Assembly: GCA_023432075.1 (NCBI GenBank)
Contig: JAEYVD010000561.1
Coordinates: 1-6,528, forward strand
Source: Pseudomonadota bacterium
GTDB taxonomy: Bacteria; Pseudomonadota; Gammaproteobacteria; Burkholderiales; Burkholderiaceae_B
DNA: 6,528 bases
Direction of reading: 5' to 3'
The notes below the pieces were generated by a model that was not told the DNA's origin, made no database searches, and was given only the letters and a program-made list of their open reading frames with translations. This document shows, one piece after another, positions 1 through 6,152 of the stretch (the stretch's first letter is position 1; every line of letters begins with the position of its first letter). The position numbers and the translations under genes were made by a program.

Positions 1-713
1 TCCAGCGTCATCGCGCCGCCGCATTCCTTGCTGAAGGCGGCGATGCGCTCGGCCAGTTCGCCTTCGTAGAAGTCGCGGCCCTTGGATTCGGCGATGCGGC
101 GCAGCGTGTTGGCGGCGTCGGGGAAGCGGAAGTGCTCGCCGACCTTGGGCGCGCGGCCTTCGGGCAGGAAGGCCTGGGCATAGCCGGGCTGCGACTTCAG
201 TTCCTCGGCGGCGGCGGCCCACTTGTGCGCCACGACGGGCGGCACGGCGTAGCCGCGTTCGGCGATCTCGATGGCGGGTTCGAACAGTTGTTCGAACGGC
301 AACTTGCCCAGCTTTTCATGCAGCGCGGCCCAGCCGGCCACCACGCCGGGAACCGTGACCGCGTCCCAGCCGCGCTTGGGCTGGATGGCCAGGCCATTGG
401 CGTCCGTGCCGTACTTGCGCTTGAAGTATTCGGTGTTCCAGGCGGCGGGCGCGACGCCCGACGAGTTCAGGCCGTGCAGCTCCTTGCCGTCCCAGACGAT
501 GGCAAAGCAGTCGCCGCCGAGGCCGCAGGAAACCGGTTCGACCAGGACGATCGTGGCCGCGGCCGCGATGGCGGCGTCCACGGCGTTGCCGCCCTTGAGC
601 AGCATGCGCAGCCCCGCCTGGGCAGCCAGCGGGTGCGACGTGGAGACCACGTTGCGGGCAAACAGCGGAATGCGGACGGAAGGATACGGGTTGGCCCAGT
701 CGAAGGTTTTCAT
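1..713 (-). CDS. Gamma-glutamyltransferase family protein (N-terminal part, cut by window edge)
   Basis: Partial gene: 237 codons are visible from the ATG at 713 and the rest lies beyond the left edge. Members of this Ntn-hydrolase family hydrolyse or transfer gamma-glutamyl groups (glutathione, gamma-glutamyl amides) or act as related acylases, and mature by self-cleavage before a Thr that would lie off the window. Seen here: the N-terminal NVVSTSHPLAAQAG segment (residues 21-34), GGNAVDAAIAAAA (41-53), EPVSCGLGGDCF (59-70) and the VPGVVAGW motif (121-128), all typical of the large subunit. There is no signal peptide, so the protein is probably cytoplasmic, unlike periplasmic E. coli Ggt. 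An in-frame stop (732-734) lies just upstream, so 713 is the first usable start; its Shine-Dalgarno match is weak. Oddity: the usual Arg of the R-x-AP or SGRAP site reads SSGVAP (84-89). The exact substrate cannot be told. It is divergent from the LysR gene at 806. Confidence 0.9.
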   Translation of the reverse strand, partial: MKTFDWANPYPSVRIPLFARNVVSTSHPLAAQAGLRMLLKGGNAVDAAIAAAATIVLVEPVSCGLGGDCFAIVWDGKELHGLNSSGVAPAAWNTEYFKRKYGTDANGLAIQPKRGWDAVTVPGVVAGWAALHEKLGKLPFEQLFEPAIEIAERGYAVPPVVAHKWAAAAEELKSQPGYAQAFLPEGRAPKVGEHFRFPDAANTLRRIAESKGRDFYEGELAERIAAFSKECGGAMTL

Positions 714-742
714 GTGGCGCGTCTCATAAGGTTAAGCGGGCG

Positions 743-771
743 AAGTTACTCTCGTGCTTTAATTAAATCAA
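743..771 (-). promoter_or_regulatory. Possible sigma-70-like promoter of the gamma-glutamyltransferase gene
   Basis: On the minus strand TTGATT (766-771) is followed after 17 bases by TAACTT (743-748). This matches the -35 consensus at 4 of 6 and the -10 at 3 of 6. It would start transcription about 25 bases before the ATG at 713. The -35 element lies inside the palindrome at 765-779, so a bound regulator could block or recruit polymerase. The match is weak, and I call it mainly because of its position. Confidence 0.25.
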
Positions 772-779
772 TTTGATTT
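765..779. promoter_or_regulatory. 15-bp palindrome, candidate LysR operator
   Basis: The arms AAATCAA and TTGATTT are perfect inverted repeats around a single central T. They sit in the AT-rich gap between divergent genes. A T-N11-A arrangement, the general LysR-type box, occurs at T764 to A776 and overlaps it. Position and symmetry suggest the recognition site of the LysR protein encoded at 806-1708, controlling the gene at 713 and possibly itself. No binding data can be inferred from sequence alone. Confidence 0.45.
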
Positions 780-788
780 TTTGTTCCG

Positions 789-809
789 TCATAAAAGAAT
801 TTTTTATGA
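789..809. promoter_or_regulatory. Inverted repeat spanning the LysR ribosome-binding region and start codon
   Basis: Eight-base perfect arms, TCATAAAA (789-796) and TTTTATGA (802-809), flank GAATT. The right arm contains the ATG of the LysR gene (806-808), and the weak AAAAGAA ribosome-binding stretch (793-799) lies in the left arm and spacer. As DNA it could be a second operator for autorepression. As RNA the hairpin would hide the start codon. Both roles are inference; the symmetry itself is exact. Confidence 0.35.
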
Positions 810-1708
810 GTACGATCCGCTTCATGCGCACGTTTCTGGCTGTCGCGCACCACGGTTCCTTCTCGGAAGCGGCCGAGCAGGTGGCCCTGACGCAGGCGGC
901 CGTCAGCTTTCAGATGCGCTCGCTGGAAGCCGAGCTGGGGCGAGAACTTTTCGACCGCAGCGGGCGCCTGGCCATCCTGAACGCGGCCGGCCGCGAATTG
1001 CTTCCTGAAATCAAGCACTTGCTAGATTTATACGACAGACTGCGACGGCCGAACACCGCGCCCGGCGAATTGGCCGGGTCCGTGTCGGTGGGCAGCATCG
1101 TGTCCTGCATGGGGACGCTATCGAAGGTCATCTCGGGACTGAAAAAAGCCCACCCCAAGCTGGACGTGCGCATCCTGTCGGGCAAGGCCAGCGAGCTGGC
1201 GGGCAAGGTCGAGGACGGCGAGCTGGACGCGGCGTTTCTGGTGGAAGCCGGGCGCAAGATGGCCAGCACGCGCTGGACCGCACTCTATGAAGAACAGATG
1301 GTGGTGATCGCCCCGCGCTCGGCGGCCGGCAAGGACGCCCGCGAAGTGCTGGCGGGCAATCCGTTCTTGCGCTTTGACCGCACCCAGCGCACCGGGCTGC
1401 AGATCGACCGGCTGCTGCGCCGGATGGCGGTGCCGGTCAATGACTTCCTGGAACTGAACGCGATCGAGACGCTGGTGGAACTGGTGCGCCAGGAAGTCGG
1501 CGTGACGCTGCTGCCGCTGATCAACGGCGCGAACTGGCAGCACAGTCCGGAGCTGCGGATCTTCCGCCTGCCCGACGACCTGGGGCCGCTGTCCCGTTCC
1601 ATTGGCATGCTGGAACGCCGCGAACACGCCCGCCAGGGCATCACGGCGGCGATCTGCGAGGCGTGCGCGCAGGCCTTCCGCGCACGCGAACCGCAGACCC
1701 CCGCGTGA
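806..1708 (+). CDS. LysR-family transcriptional regulator
   Basis: A 300-residue protein, the normal size for LysR-type regulators. The N-terminal winged helix-turn-helix is clear: FMRTFLAVAHHGSFSEAAEQ, then LTQAAVSFQMRSLEAELG and LFDRSGR (residues 6-54). A linker helix follows, and a periplasmic-binding-protein-like effector domain runs from about residue 87 (SVSVGSIVSCMGTLSKVISG) to the end, including DAAFLVEAG and the GVTLLPLI stretch typical of subdomain II. It should bind DNA as a tetramer and respond to a small ligand, which cannot be named. The ATG at 806 is chosen because it places the domain start where the family begins; a TTG at 773 in the same frame would add 11 atypical residues. 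The divergent gamma-glutamyltransferase gene is the likely target, with candidate operators at 765-779 and 789-809. It converges with the phospholipase gene, only 3 bases separating the stop codons. Confidence 0.95.
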   Translation: MSTIRFMRTFLAVAHHGSFSEAAEQVALTQAAVSFQMRSLEAELGRELFDRSGRLAILNAAGRELLPEIKHLLDLYDRLRRPNTAPGELAGSVSVGSIVSCMGTLSKVISGLKKAHPKLDVRILSGKASELAGKVEDGELDAAFLVEAGRKMASTRWTALYEEQMVVIAPRSAAGKDAREVLAGNPFLRFDRTQRTGLQIDRLLRRMAVPVNDFLELNAIETLVELVRQEVGVTLLPLINGANWQHSPELRIFRLPDDLGPLSRSIGMLERREHARQGITAAICEACAQAFRAREPQTPA

Positions 1709-1711
1709 CGT

Positions 1712-3883
1712 TTACGTCGCCATGGCCGGATCGGTCACGGACGCCTTGCCGGTTTCGACGCGGCCGGCAAAGCGGCGCAGCCACGACGGATCCTCGGCCA
1801 GCCGCACCGTGAAGTCGTACCACGCGTGGCTGCCCGCCAGCGCCCAATGCTGCTCGACCTGCCCGCCCGCCGGGACCGTGAAGGTCCAGCGCTCGTGGTT
1901 GGCGTAATAGGCGTTGGGCGTGACTTCAAAGGTGCACGGGGTCTTGCCGGCGTTGATGAAGCTGACGTAGACGTCGCCGTTGGCGATGTCGTAGCAGACG
2001 CGGATCTCGGCATCCTGCTGCGCCGTGCGGTCATGCGCCACGTCGCCGGCGAAATGGCGGTGCCAGCCGTTGGGGCCCAGCACCCACAGGTCGTACTTGC
2101 CGCCGTCGGCCGCCGTGTCCCAGCTGCCTTCGAGCTGCTTGCCCGGTTCCACGGTGTATCGGCGCGGCAGGCGGTCCAGATGCAGGCGGTCATACACATG
2201 GAACACCGCGGCCTGCTTGCCGGTGTTCGAAAACACCAGCCACATGTTGCCGGTGCCAGGCTGGCTGCGGCCGCTGGTATGCAGCTCGTACGGCAACGCA
2301 CGCGAATAACGCACGCCGGGCGCCTGCACGCCCTTGGCCTGCGTGGACGGATCGGGCAGCGGCACGGCGGTCAGCGCTTCCTGAGCGGCGCGTTCCTGGT
2401 CCGATCCGGTGCGGGTCAGAATGTTCAGGTCCGGCAGTTTTTCGTCGTTGGGCGTGGCGAAGTTGAAGGCGGAGGTCAGGTCGCCCAGCACGGCGCGGCG
2501 CCACGGGCTGATGTTCTCTTCCTTCACGCCGAAGCGGGCTTCCAGAAAGCGCAGCACCGAGGTGTGGTCGAACGCCTGGGAATTGACCCAGCCGCCGCGG
2601 CTCCAGGGCGACACGACGTACATCGGCACGCGGGGGCCGGGGCCGTAGACGCGGTTGTCGGCGGCGTCCTGGGCGGACGCATGGGTGTGGCGGTCCAGGT
2701 CGGTGTTGACGGTGGAGGCGCCGGCCATCGAGCCATCGGTATTCAGCGAGGGCGCGGCGGGCGGCGGCACGTGGTCGAAGTAGCCGTCGTTCTCGTCGAA
2801 GTTGATGAGCAGGACGGTCTTGCTCCAGACGTCCGGATTGGCGGTCAGCGCGTCGAGCGTTTCCTGGATGTACCAGGCGCCCTGCACGGGGCTGGAGGGG
2901 CCGGGGTGCTCGGAATACGTGGCGGGCGCCACGATCCATGACACCTGCGGCAGCGTGCCGTTCATGGCGTCGTCGCGCAGCGCCTGCAGGAAGCCGCCGT
3001 CCGGCATCGTGTTGGCCGTGCCCTTGTAGAGCGGATTGGCCGCATCCATGCTGGGCGTCCAGGCCGGGTAAGGCGCGCCGTTGTTGCCGTTGCCCGCCAG
3101 TTCGTTGGCGCGGCGGTACTGCTGGAAGCCGGCCAGCGGGTTGTCGCCGAAGTTCTCCGGCAGGTTCTGGTAAACCTTCCACGTCACGCCGTTTTCCTGC
3201 AGGCGTTCCGGATACGTCTTCCAGGTCCAGCCGATGTTCGAGGCGCCCAGGCTGTCCCACTGGTTGCGGGTCGAGGGTCCGTTGCCCTGCGCCAGCGGAT
3301 CGTTGGTGCCGGTCCAGTGAAAGAGGCGGTTGGTGTTGGTGCCGCCGTGGGTGGAACAGTGATAGGCGTCGCACAGGGTGAAGGCGTCGGCCAGCGCGAA
3401 CTGGAACTCGACTTCCTTCTGGCGGTAGTAGCCCATCGACTGGTTCTGCTTGTAGCGCGGCCATTGATACATGCGGCCGCCGTCCCAGGCCATCTGCGCA
3501 TCCACGTAGTCGTGGGGCGTGCCAGCCACGCGCTGGGCATTGCCCTGCGTGCTGTCCAGGTGGTACGGCATGACGACGCGCGTGCCGTTGGTCTGTTCCC
3601 AGACCGAGCGGTCCTGCGGCAGCGGGATGGTAATGCGGTCGCCAAAACCGCGTACGCCCTTGAATGTGCCAAAGTACATGTCGAACGAACGGTTCTCCTG
3701 CATCAGGATGACCACGTGCTCGACGTCATTGATGGTGCCGGTGCGGTTATTGGCGGGAATGGCGAGCGCGCGGCGGATGGCGGGGGGGAACATCGACAGC
3801 GCGGTCAGGCCCGCCGTGGAGGCGGCGGCGTTGCGCAGGAACCGGCGCTTGCCGGCGTGGATCGTGTCTTTATCGGACTTCAC
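1712..3883 (-). CDS. Phosphocholine-specific phospholipase C, Tat-type signal
   Basis: Expected to cleave phosphatidylcholine and possibly sphingomyelin to diacylglycerol or ceramide plus phosphocholine, outside the cytoplasm. With the GTG start at 3883 the protein has 723 residues, close to PlcH/PlcN-type enzymes (about 690-730). Order: signal with GKRRFLRNAAA (11-21) and hydrophobic stretch to about residue 44; phosphoesterase domain about 50-500 with MQENRSFD (61-68), CSTHGGTNTNR (176-186, nucleophile region of the family), SEHPGPSSP (324-332), INFDENDGYFDH (360-371) and DHTSVLRFLE (439-448); then two phospholipase C C-terminal domains (DUF756 type), about 520-613 and 625-710. GTG is preferred over the ATG at 3931 because AGGA lies 9 bases before it, and the ATG would sit inside the upstream gene and add 16 residues before the signal. 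It is the last gene of a three-gene operon. No PlcR-like chaperone is visible. Haemolytic or non-haemolytic type cannot be decided. Confidence 0.93.
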   Translation of the reverse strand: MKSDKDTIHAGKRRFLRNAAASTAGLTALSMFPPAIRRALAIPANNRTGTINDVEHVVILMQENRSFDMYFGTFKGVRGFGDRITIPLPQDRSVWEQTNGTRVVMPYHLDSTQGNAQRVAGTPHDYVDAQMAWDGGRMYQWPRYKQNQSMGYYRQKEVEFQFALADAFTLCDAYHCSTHGGTNTNRLFHWTGTNDPLAQGNGPSTRNQWDSLGASNIGWTWKTYPERLQENGVTWKVYQNLPENFGDNPLAGFQQYRRANELAGNGNNGAPYPAWTPSMDAANPLYKGTANTMPDGGFLQALRDDAMNGTLPQVSWIVAPATYSEHPGPSSPVQGAWYIQETLDALTANPDVWSKTVLLINFDENDGYFDHVPPPAAPSLNTDGSMAGASTVNTDLDRHTHASAQDAADNRVYGPGPRVPMYVVSPWSRGGWVNSQAFDHTSVLRFLEARFGVKEENISPWRRAVLGDLTSAFNFATPNDEKLPDLNILTRTGSDQERAAQEALTAVPLPDPSTQAKGVQAPGVRYSRALPYELHTSGRSQPGTGNMWLVFSNTGKQAAVFHVYDRLHLDRLPRRYTVEPGKQLEGSWDTAADGGKYDLWVLGPNGWHRHFAGDVAHDRTAQQDAEIRVCYDIANGDVYVSFINAGKTPCTFEVTPNAYYANHERWTFTVPAGGQVEQHWALAGSHAWYDFTVRLAEDPSWLRRFAGRVETGKASVTDPAMAT

Positions 3884-3890
3884 GGATGGG

Positions 3891-3896
3891 TTTCCT
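3891..3896 (-). promoter_or_regulatory. Ribosome-binding site fixing the GTG start of the phospholipase gene
   Basis: The minus strand reads AGGAAA here, with the AGGA core at 3893-3896 ending 9 bases before GTG (3883-3881). The AGGA overlaps the TAG stop of the upstream lipoprotein gene (3895-3897), so ribosomes ending there would be placed to restart. This supports GTG as the true start and suggests translational coupling. Confidence 0.6.
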
Positions 3897-4116
3897 ATAT
3901 TTCTGGAATAGGCGCGGCGCAGGGCGCGCAACGCAGTTCAGGCTTGGCCGGCGGCGGCGTCGTGGGCGTTTCTGGCTGGGTGGGCGTACCGGGATTGCCG
4001 GGCGTGGCGGCGTCGTCGCCGCCGCCATCGTCGCCACCGCAGGCGACCAGGGTGGCGGTCAGCATCAGCACCGCGCCGGCGCGCAGGAAACCGCGCAAAA
4101 TCATGGACTTGCTCAT
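3895..4116 (-). CDS. Small Pro/Thr-rich lipoprotein of unknown function
   Basis: A 73-residue protein. The first 25 residues form a lipoprotein signal: Met-Ser-Lys, Arg8 and Arg12, a hydrophobic core (AGAVLMLTATL), then the lipobox L-V-A-C with lipidation at Cys26. The mature part is only 48 residues: an acidic Gly/Asp tether (CGGDDGGGDD), a Pro/Thr-rich linker, and a short end with two cysteines (LRCAPCAAP). Nothing looks like a folded catalytic domain. The start at 4116 is preferred because AAGGA (4127-4131) lies 10 bases ahead; an in-frame ATG at 4137 overlaps the upstream stop as TGATG and would add 7 residues. The gene lies between the phosphatase-like lipoprotein and the phospholipase, 11 bases from the latter. 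I do not recognise a family. It may be a surface tether, a small partner of the neighbours, or a remnant of a larger lipoprotein. Confidence 0.75.
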   Translation of the reverse strand: MSKSMILRGFLRAGAVLMLTATLVACGGDDGGGDDAATPGNPGTPTQPETPTTPPPAKPELRCAPCAAPIPEI

Positions 4117-4126
4117 GGGGTGTCTA

Positions 4127-4131
4127 TCCTT
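4127..4131 (-). promoter_or_regulatory. Ribosome-binding site of the small lipoprotein gene
   Basis: AAGGA on the minus strand, 10 bases ahead of the ATG at 4116. It lies within the first codons of the alternative reading from the ATG at 4137, which itself has no Shine-Dalgarno sequence. This decides the start in favour of 4116. Confidence 0.5.
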
Positions 4132-4136
4132 GGACA

Positions 4137-6152
4137 TCAGGGAAACAGTTCAGAGACGGACTTGCCGGACAGGGCGATGGACTTGACTTCTTCCTCGGTC
4201 AACGCCCGCGACCAGAACGCCAGGTCATCGAAAATCATCGTGTAGGGGCCTTTGGTGCCGGCGCAGCAGATGCCGTAGGTGCCCCGGCCGTCTTCGTTCA
4301 GGCCGATGTGCGGGCCGAAGACGCCGGCGATCTGCGCGAGGTCGACGCCGGGCGTGGCGGTGGAGGTCACGCTGCGCACAAAGCCCAGTTCGCTGTCGTA
4401 GCGGTAGGCGGTCATGGTGCGGGCCGTCTTGTCGATGGTCATGGCGATGTAGACGGGCTTGTTGGCGGTGAACTTCACGCCGTTGATGTCGGCCCGCTTG
4501 CCGCCGCCCGCCACGTTGAAGCGCAGCTCGGGACCAGCCCACTGGGCGATGGTGATGCCGGGGTTGGCGCCGGTGTTGTAGTCCTTGTTGCCGACGATCG
4601 AGCGGTCATTGGCGGTGCCGTCGGACTGGAACCAGAAGCCGATGGTGAACGCCTGCACGCTGTCCAGGAGGCCTGCCGGATAATCCAGCTTGAATGCGCC
4701 CAGGGCGGCCGCGCCGCGCTCGTTCCTGAAACTTTTGCCGTACACGCCAGGGTCGGCATAGGCCGGCGCCTGGGTGCCGTCGAACGGCGTGATCGCGCCG
4801 CCGCCGGCGGCCTTGTCGGCCACGTCGCCCTCGAACGGGAAGAACATGGTCAGGCCGGTGCGCAGCGAGGCCAAGAGGGGCACGGGCTTGGCGTAGACGA
4901 CCGTGGCGCGCGCGGCGCTGACCGCGAGACCGGCGGAGACGCGGTAGGCGACGTCATGCACGCCCTCGGTGTTGAAGGTGAAGCCGGTGTCGACGTATTC
5001 GGTGGCGGTGCCGGGCAGGCGCGCGACTTCCTTGCCATCGCGGCTGACGACGATGTCGCCGGTGGGTTCCCCGACGCGGACCCAGGTGACGGTGACGCTC
5101 TTGTTGTCCATGGCGGTGCGGGTGGCAACGCGGCGCAGCGCCAGCGGCTCGCTGAGCGCGGTGCCGGCCATGTCGTAGGCGGCGGCCTCGGGCAAGGCAT
5201 CCAGGTGCGACAGGACGGTGGGCGCCACGTCGGCGGCGCTGGGCAGCGCGTACCAGTTGGTGTCCCATACGCCATCAAAGGACGCATCGTCGGCGCTGCC
5301 GCCGAGCAGCGCGGGCTGATTGGCGGCGAGCAGGATGGTCTTGTTGGAGGAGAACGGCAGGCCGTCGCTGCCGCCGGTCTTGTCCAGGCCGTGACTTGTG
5401 GCGACGACCATGAGCCAGTTTTCGTTGGGATGCGCGGCGCGGCGGTCGGCCAGCTGTTTGGCCAGGACGCCCAGGGCGGCGTCGGTCTGGCGGATGACGT
5501 CGTCGTAGGTGGTGCCGAAGCCGTTTTCGGCGGCGGCGCGTTCGGGCGCGCCGAATTGCGCGACGACGAGGTCGTAGCCTTCGGCGATGCGGTCGCGGGC
5601 TTGGGAGGCGACGCAGTCGTCCTGGCCTGCGCAATCGGTTAGCGTCTGGACGTAGCCGGCGTCGCGGTCGGTGCTTAAAAGGCCGGCCAGGAGCGGCGAG
5701 TTGAAGGCGCCAGCGGTGCGCGCGTCAGGCTGCGCGGTCTTGATGCGTTGGAACAGGCTGGGGGCTTTCATGGCCTGGCTCTGGGCATTGGAGCGCACGC
5801 CGTGGACGTCGGCCCATTGTCCGGTGAGCAAGGTGGCCCAGCCGGGTGCGGTGAGCGTGGGCTGTTGGGTTACGGTGCCGGTCACGCCGCCGGTCCAGGC
5901 GCGGGTGAGGGTCAGCTGGCTCAAATTTGGGAGCGTGTTGTCCGCCACGCCGCGCCGCAGCGCGTCATAGGTCAGGCCGTCCACGCCGACAAACAGCACC
6001 TTGCTGGCGCTCGCCTCGCCCGGGGTCGTCGCGGGCGGCTGGGGCGGCGGGGCGACGGGCGTGTCGTCATCATCATCGCCGCCGCCACAGCCAGCCAACG
6101 CGCTGGTCGCCAGCAACATGGCGCACCATCTTCTCCAATTCAATGTCTGCAT
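4137..6152 (-). CDS. Lipoprotein with alkaline-phosphatase-superfamily, FN3-like and LamG-like domains; metal site looks degenerate
   Basis: A 671-residue protein. The start at 6152 gives a clean lipoprotein signal: WRRW, a hydrophobic core, and lipobox L-A-G-C with Cys22; GAGAAG lies 7 bases ahead. ATGs at 6173 and 6233 lack a ribosome-binding site and bury the signal. After an acidic, Pro-rich tether (residues 23-45) comes a type I phosphodiesterase-like domain (about 50-325): KVLFVGVDGLTYDAL with Asp58, PTLTAPGWATLLTGQWADVHGV with candidate nucleophile Thr101, and NWLMVVATSHG (245-255). Residues 343-420 look like a fibronectin III repeat (VTWVRVGEP, VVSRDGKEVA, VAYRVSA). Residues about 433-663 look like a LamG/concanavalin-type domain (MFFPFEGDVADKA, FTIGFWFQSDG, DDLAFWSRALTEEEV). 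Several usual metal ligands are replaced (see findings), so catalysis is doubtful. It would sit anchored in the cell envelope and is first in an operon with a phospholipase C. Its substrate or ligand is unknown. Confidence 0.87.
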   Translation of the reverse strand: MQTLNWRRWCAMLLATSALAGCGGGDDDDDTPVAPPPQPPATTPGEASASKVLFVGVDGLTYDALRRGVADNTLPNLSQLTLTRAWTGGVTGTVTQQPTLTAPGWATLLTGQWADVHGVRSNAQSQAMKAPSLFQRIKTAQPDARTAGAFNSPLLAGLLSTDRDAGYVQTLTDCAGQDDCVASQARDRIAEGYDLVVAQFGAPERAAAENGFGTTYDDVIRQTDAALGVLAKQLADRRAAHPNENWLMVVATSHGLDKTGGSDGLPFSSNKTILLAANQPALLGGSADDASFDGVWDTNWYALPSAADVAPTVLSHLDALPEAAAYDMAGTALSEPLALRRVATRTAMDNKSVTVTWVRVGEPTGDIVVSRDGKEVARLPGTATEYVDTGFTFNTEGVHDVAYRVSAGLAVSAARATVVYAKPVPLLASLRTGLTMFFPFEGDVADKAAGGGAITPFDGTQAPAYADPGVYGKSFRNERGAAALGAFKLDYPAGLLDSVQAFTIGFWFQSDGTANDRSIVGNKDYNTGANPGITIAQWAGPELRFNVAGGGKRADINGVKFTANKPVYIAMTIDKTARTMTAYRYDSELGFVRSVTSTATPGVDLAQIAGVFGPHIGLNEDGRGTYGICCAGTKGPYTMIFDDLAFWSRALTEEEVKSIALSGKSVSELFP

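Noticed and set aside
1..776. Plus-strand open frames across the gamma-glutamyltransferase gene
   Set aside because: The minus strand gives a continuous protein with family motifs, so the plus-strand frames are shadows.
773..805. In-frame TTG at 773 as start of the LysR gene
   Set aside because: It would add 11 residues not seen in LysR proteins and would run through the palindrome; the ATG at 806 fits the family N-terminus.
1707..1718. Small inverted repeat GACGT-TT-ACGTC between the convergent stop codons, considered as a terminator
   Set aside because: The stem is only 5 bases, the loop 2 bases, and there is no T-run on either side.
1826..2941. Long open frame on the plus strand inside the phospholipase gene
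   Set aside because: It is antisense to a gene with clear family motifs, its translation is rich in Gly/Val/Arg/His without domain signals, and such frames are common opposite GC-rich genes.
4308..5642. A 444-codon open frame on the plus strand inside the phosphatase-like gene
   Set aside because: It is opposite a gene with well-supported domains; the product is Gly/Val/Asp-rich and low in information, typical of an antisense shadow.
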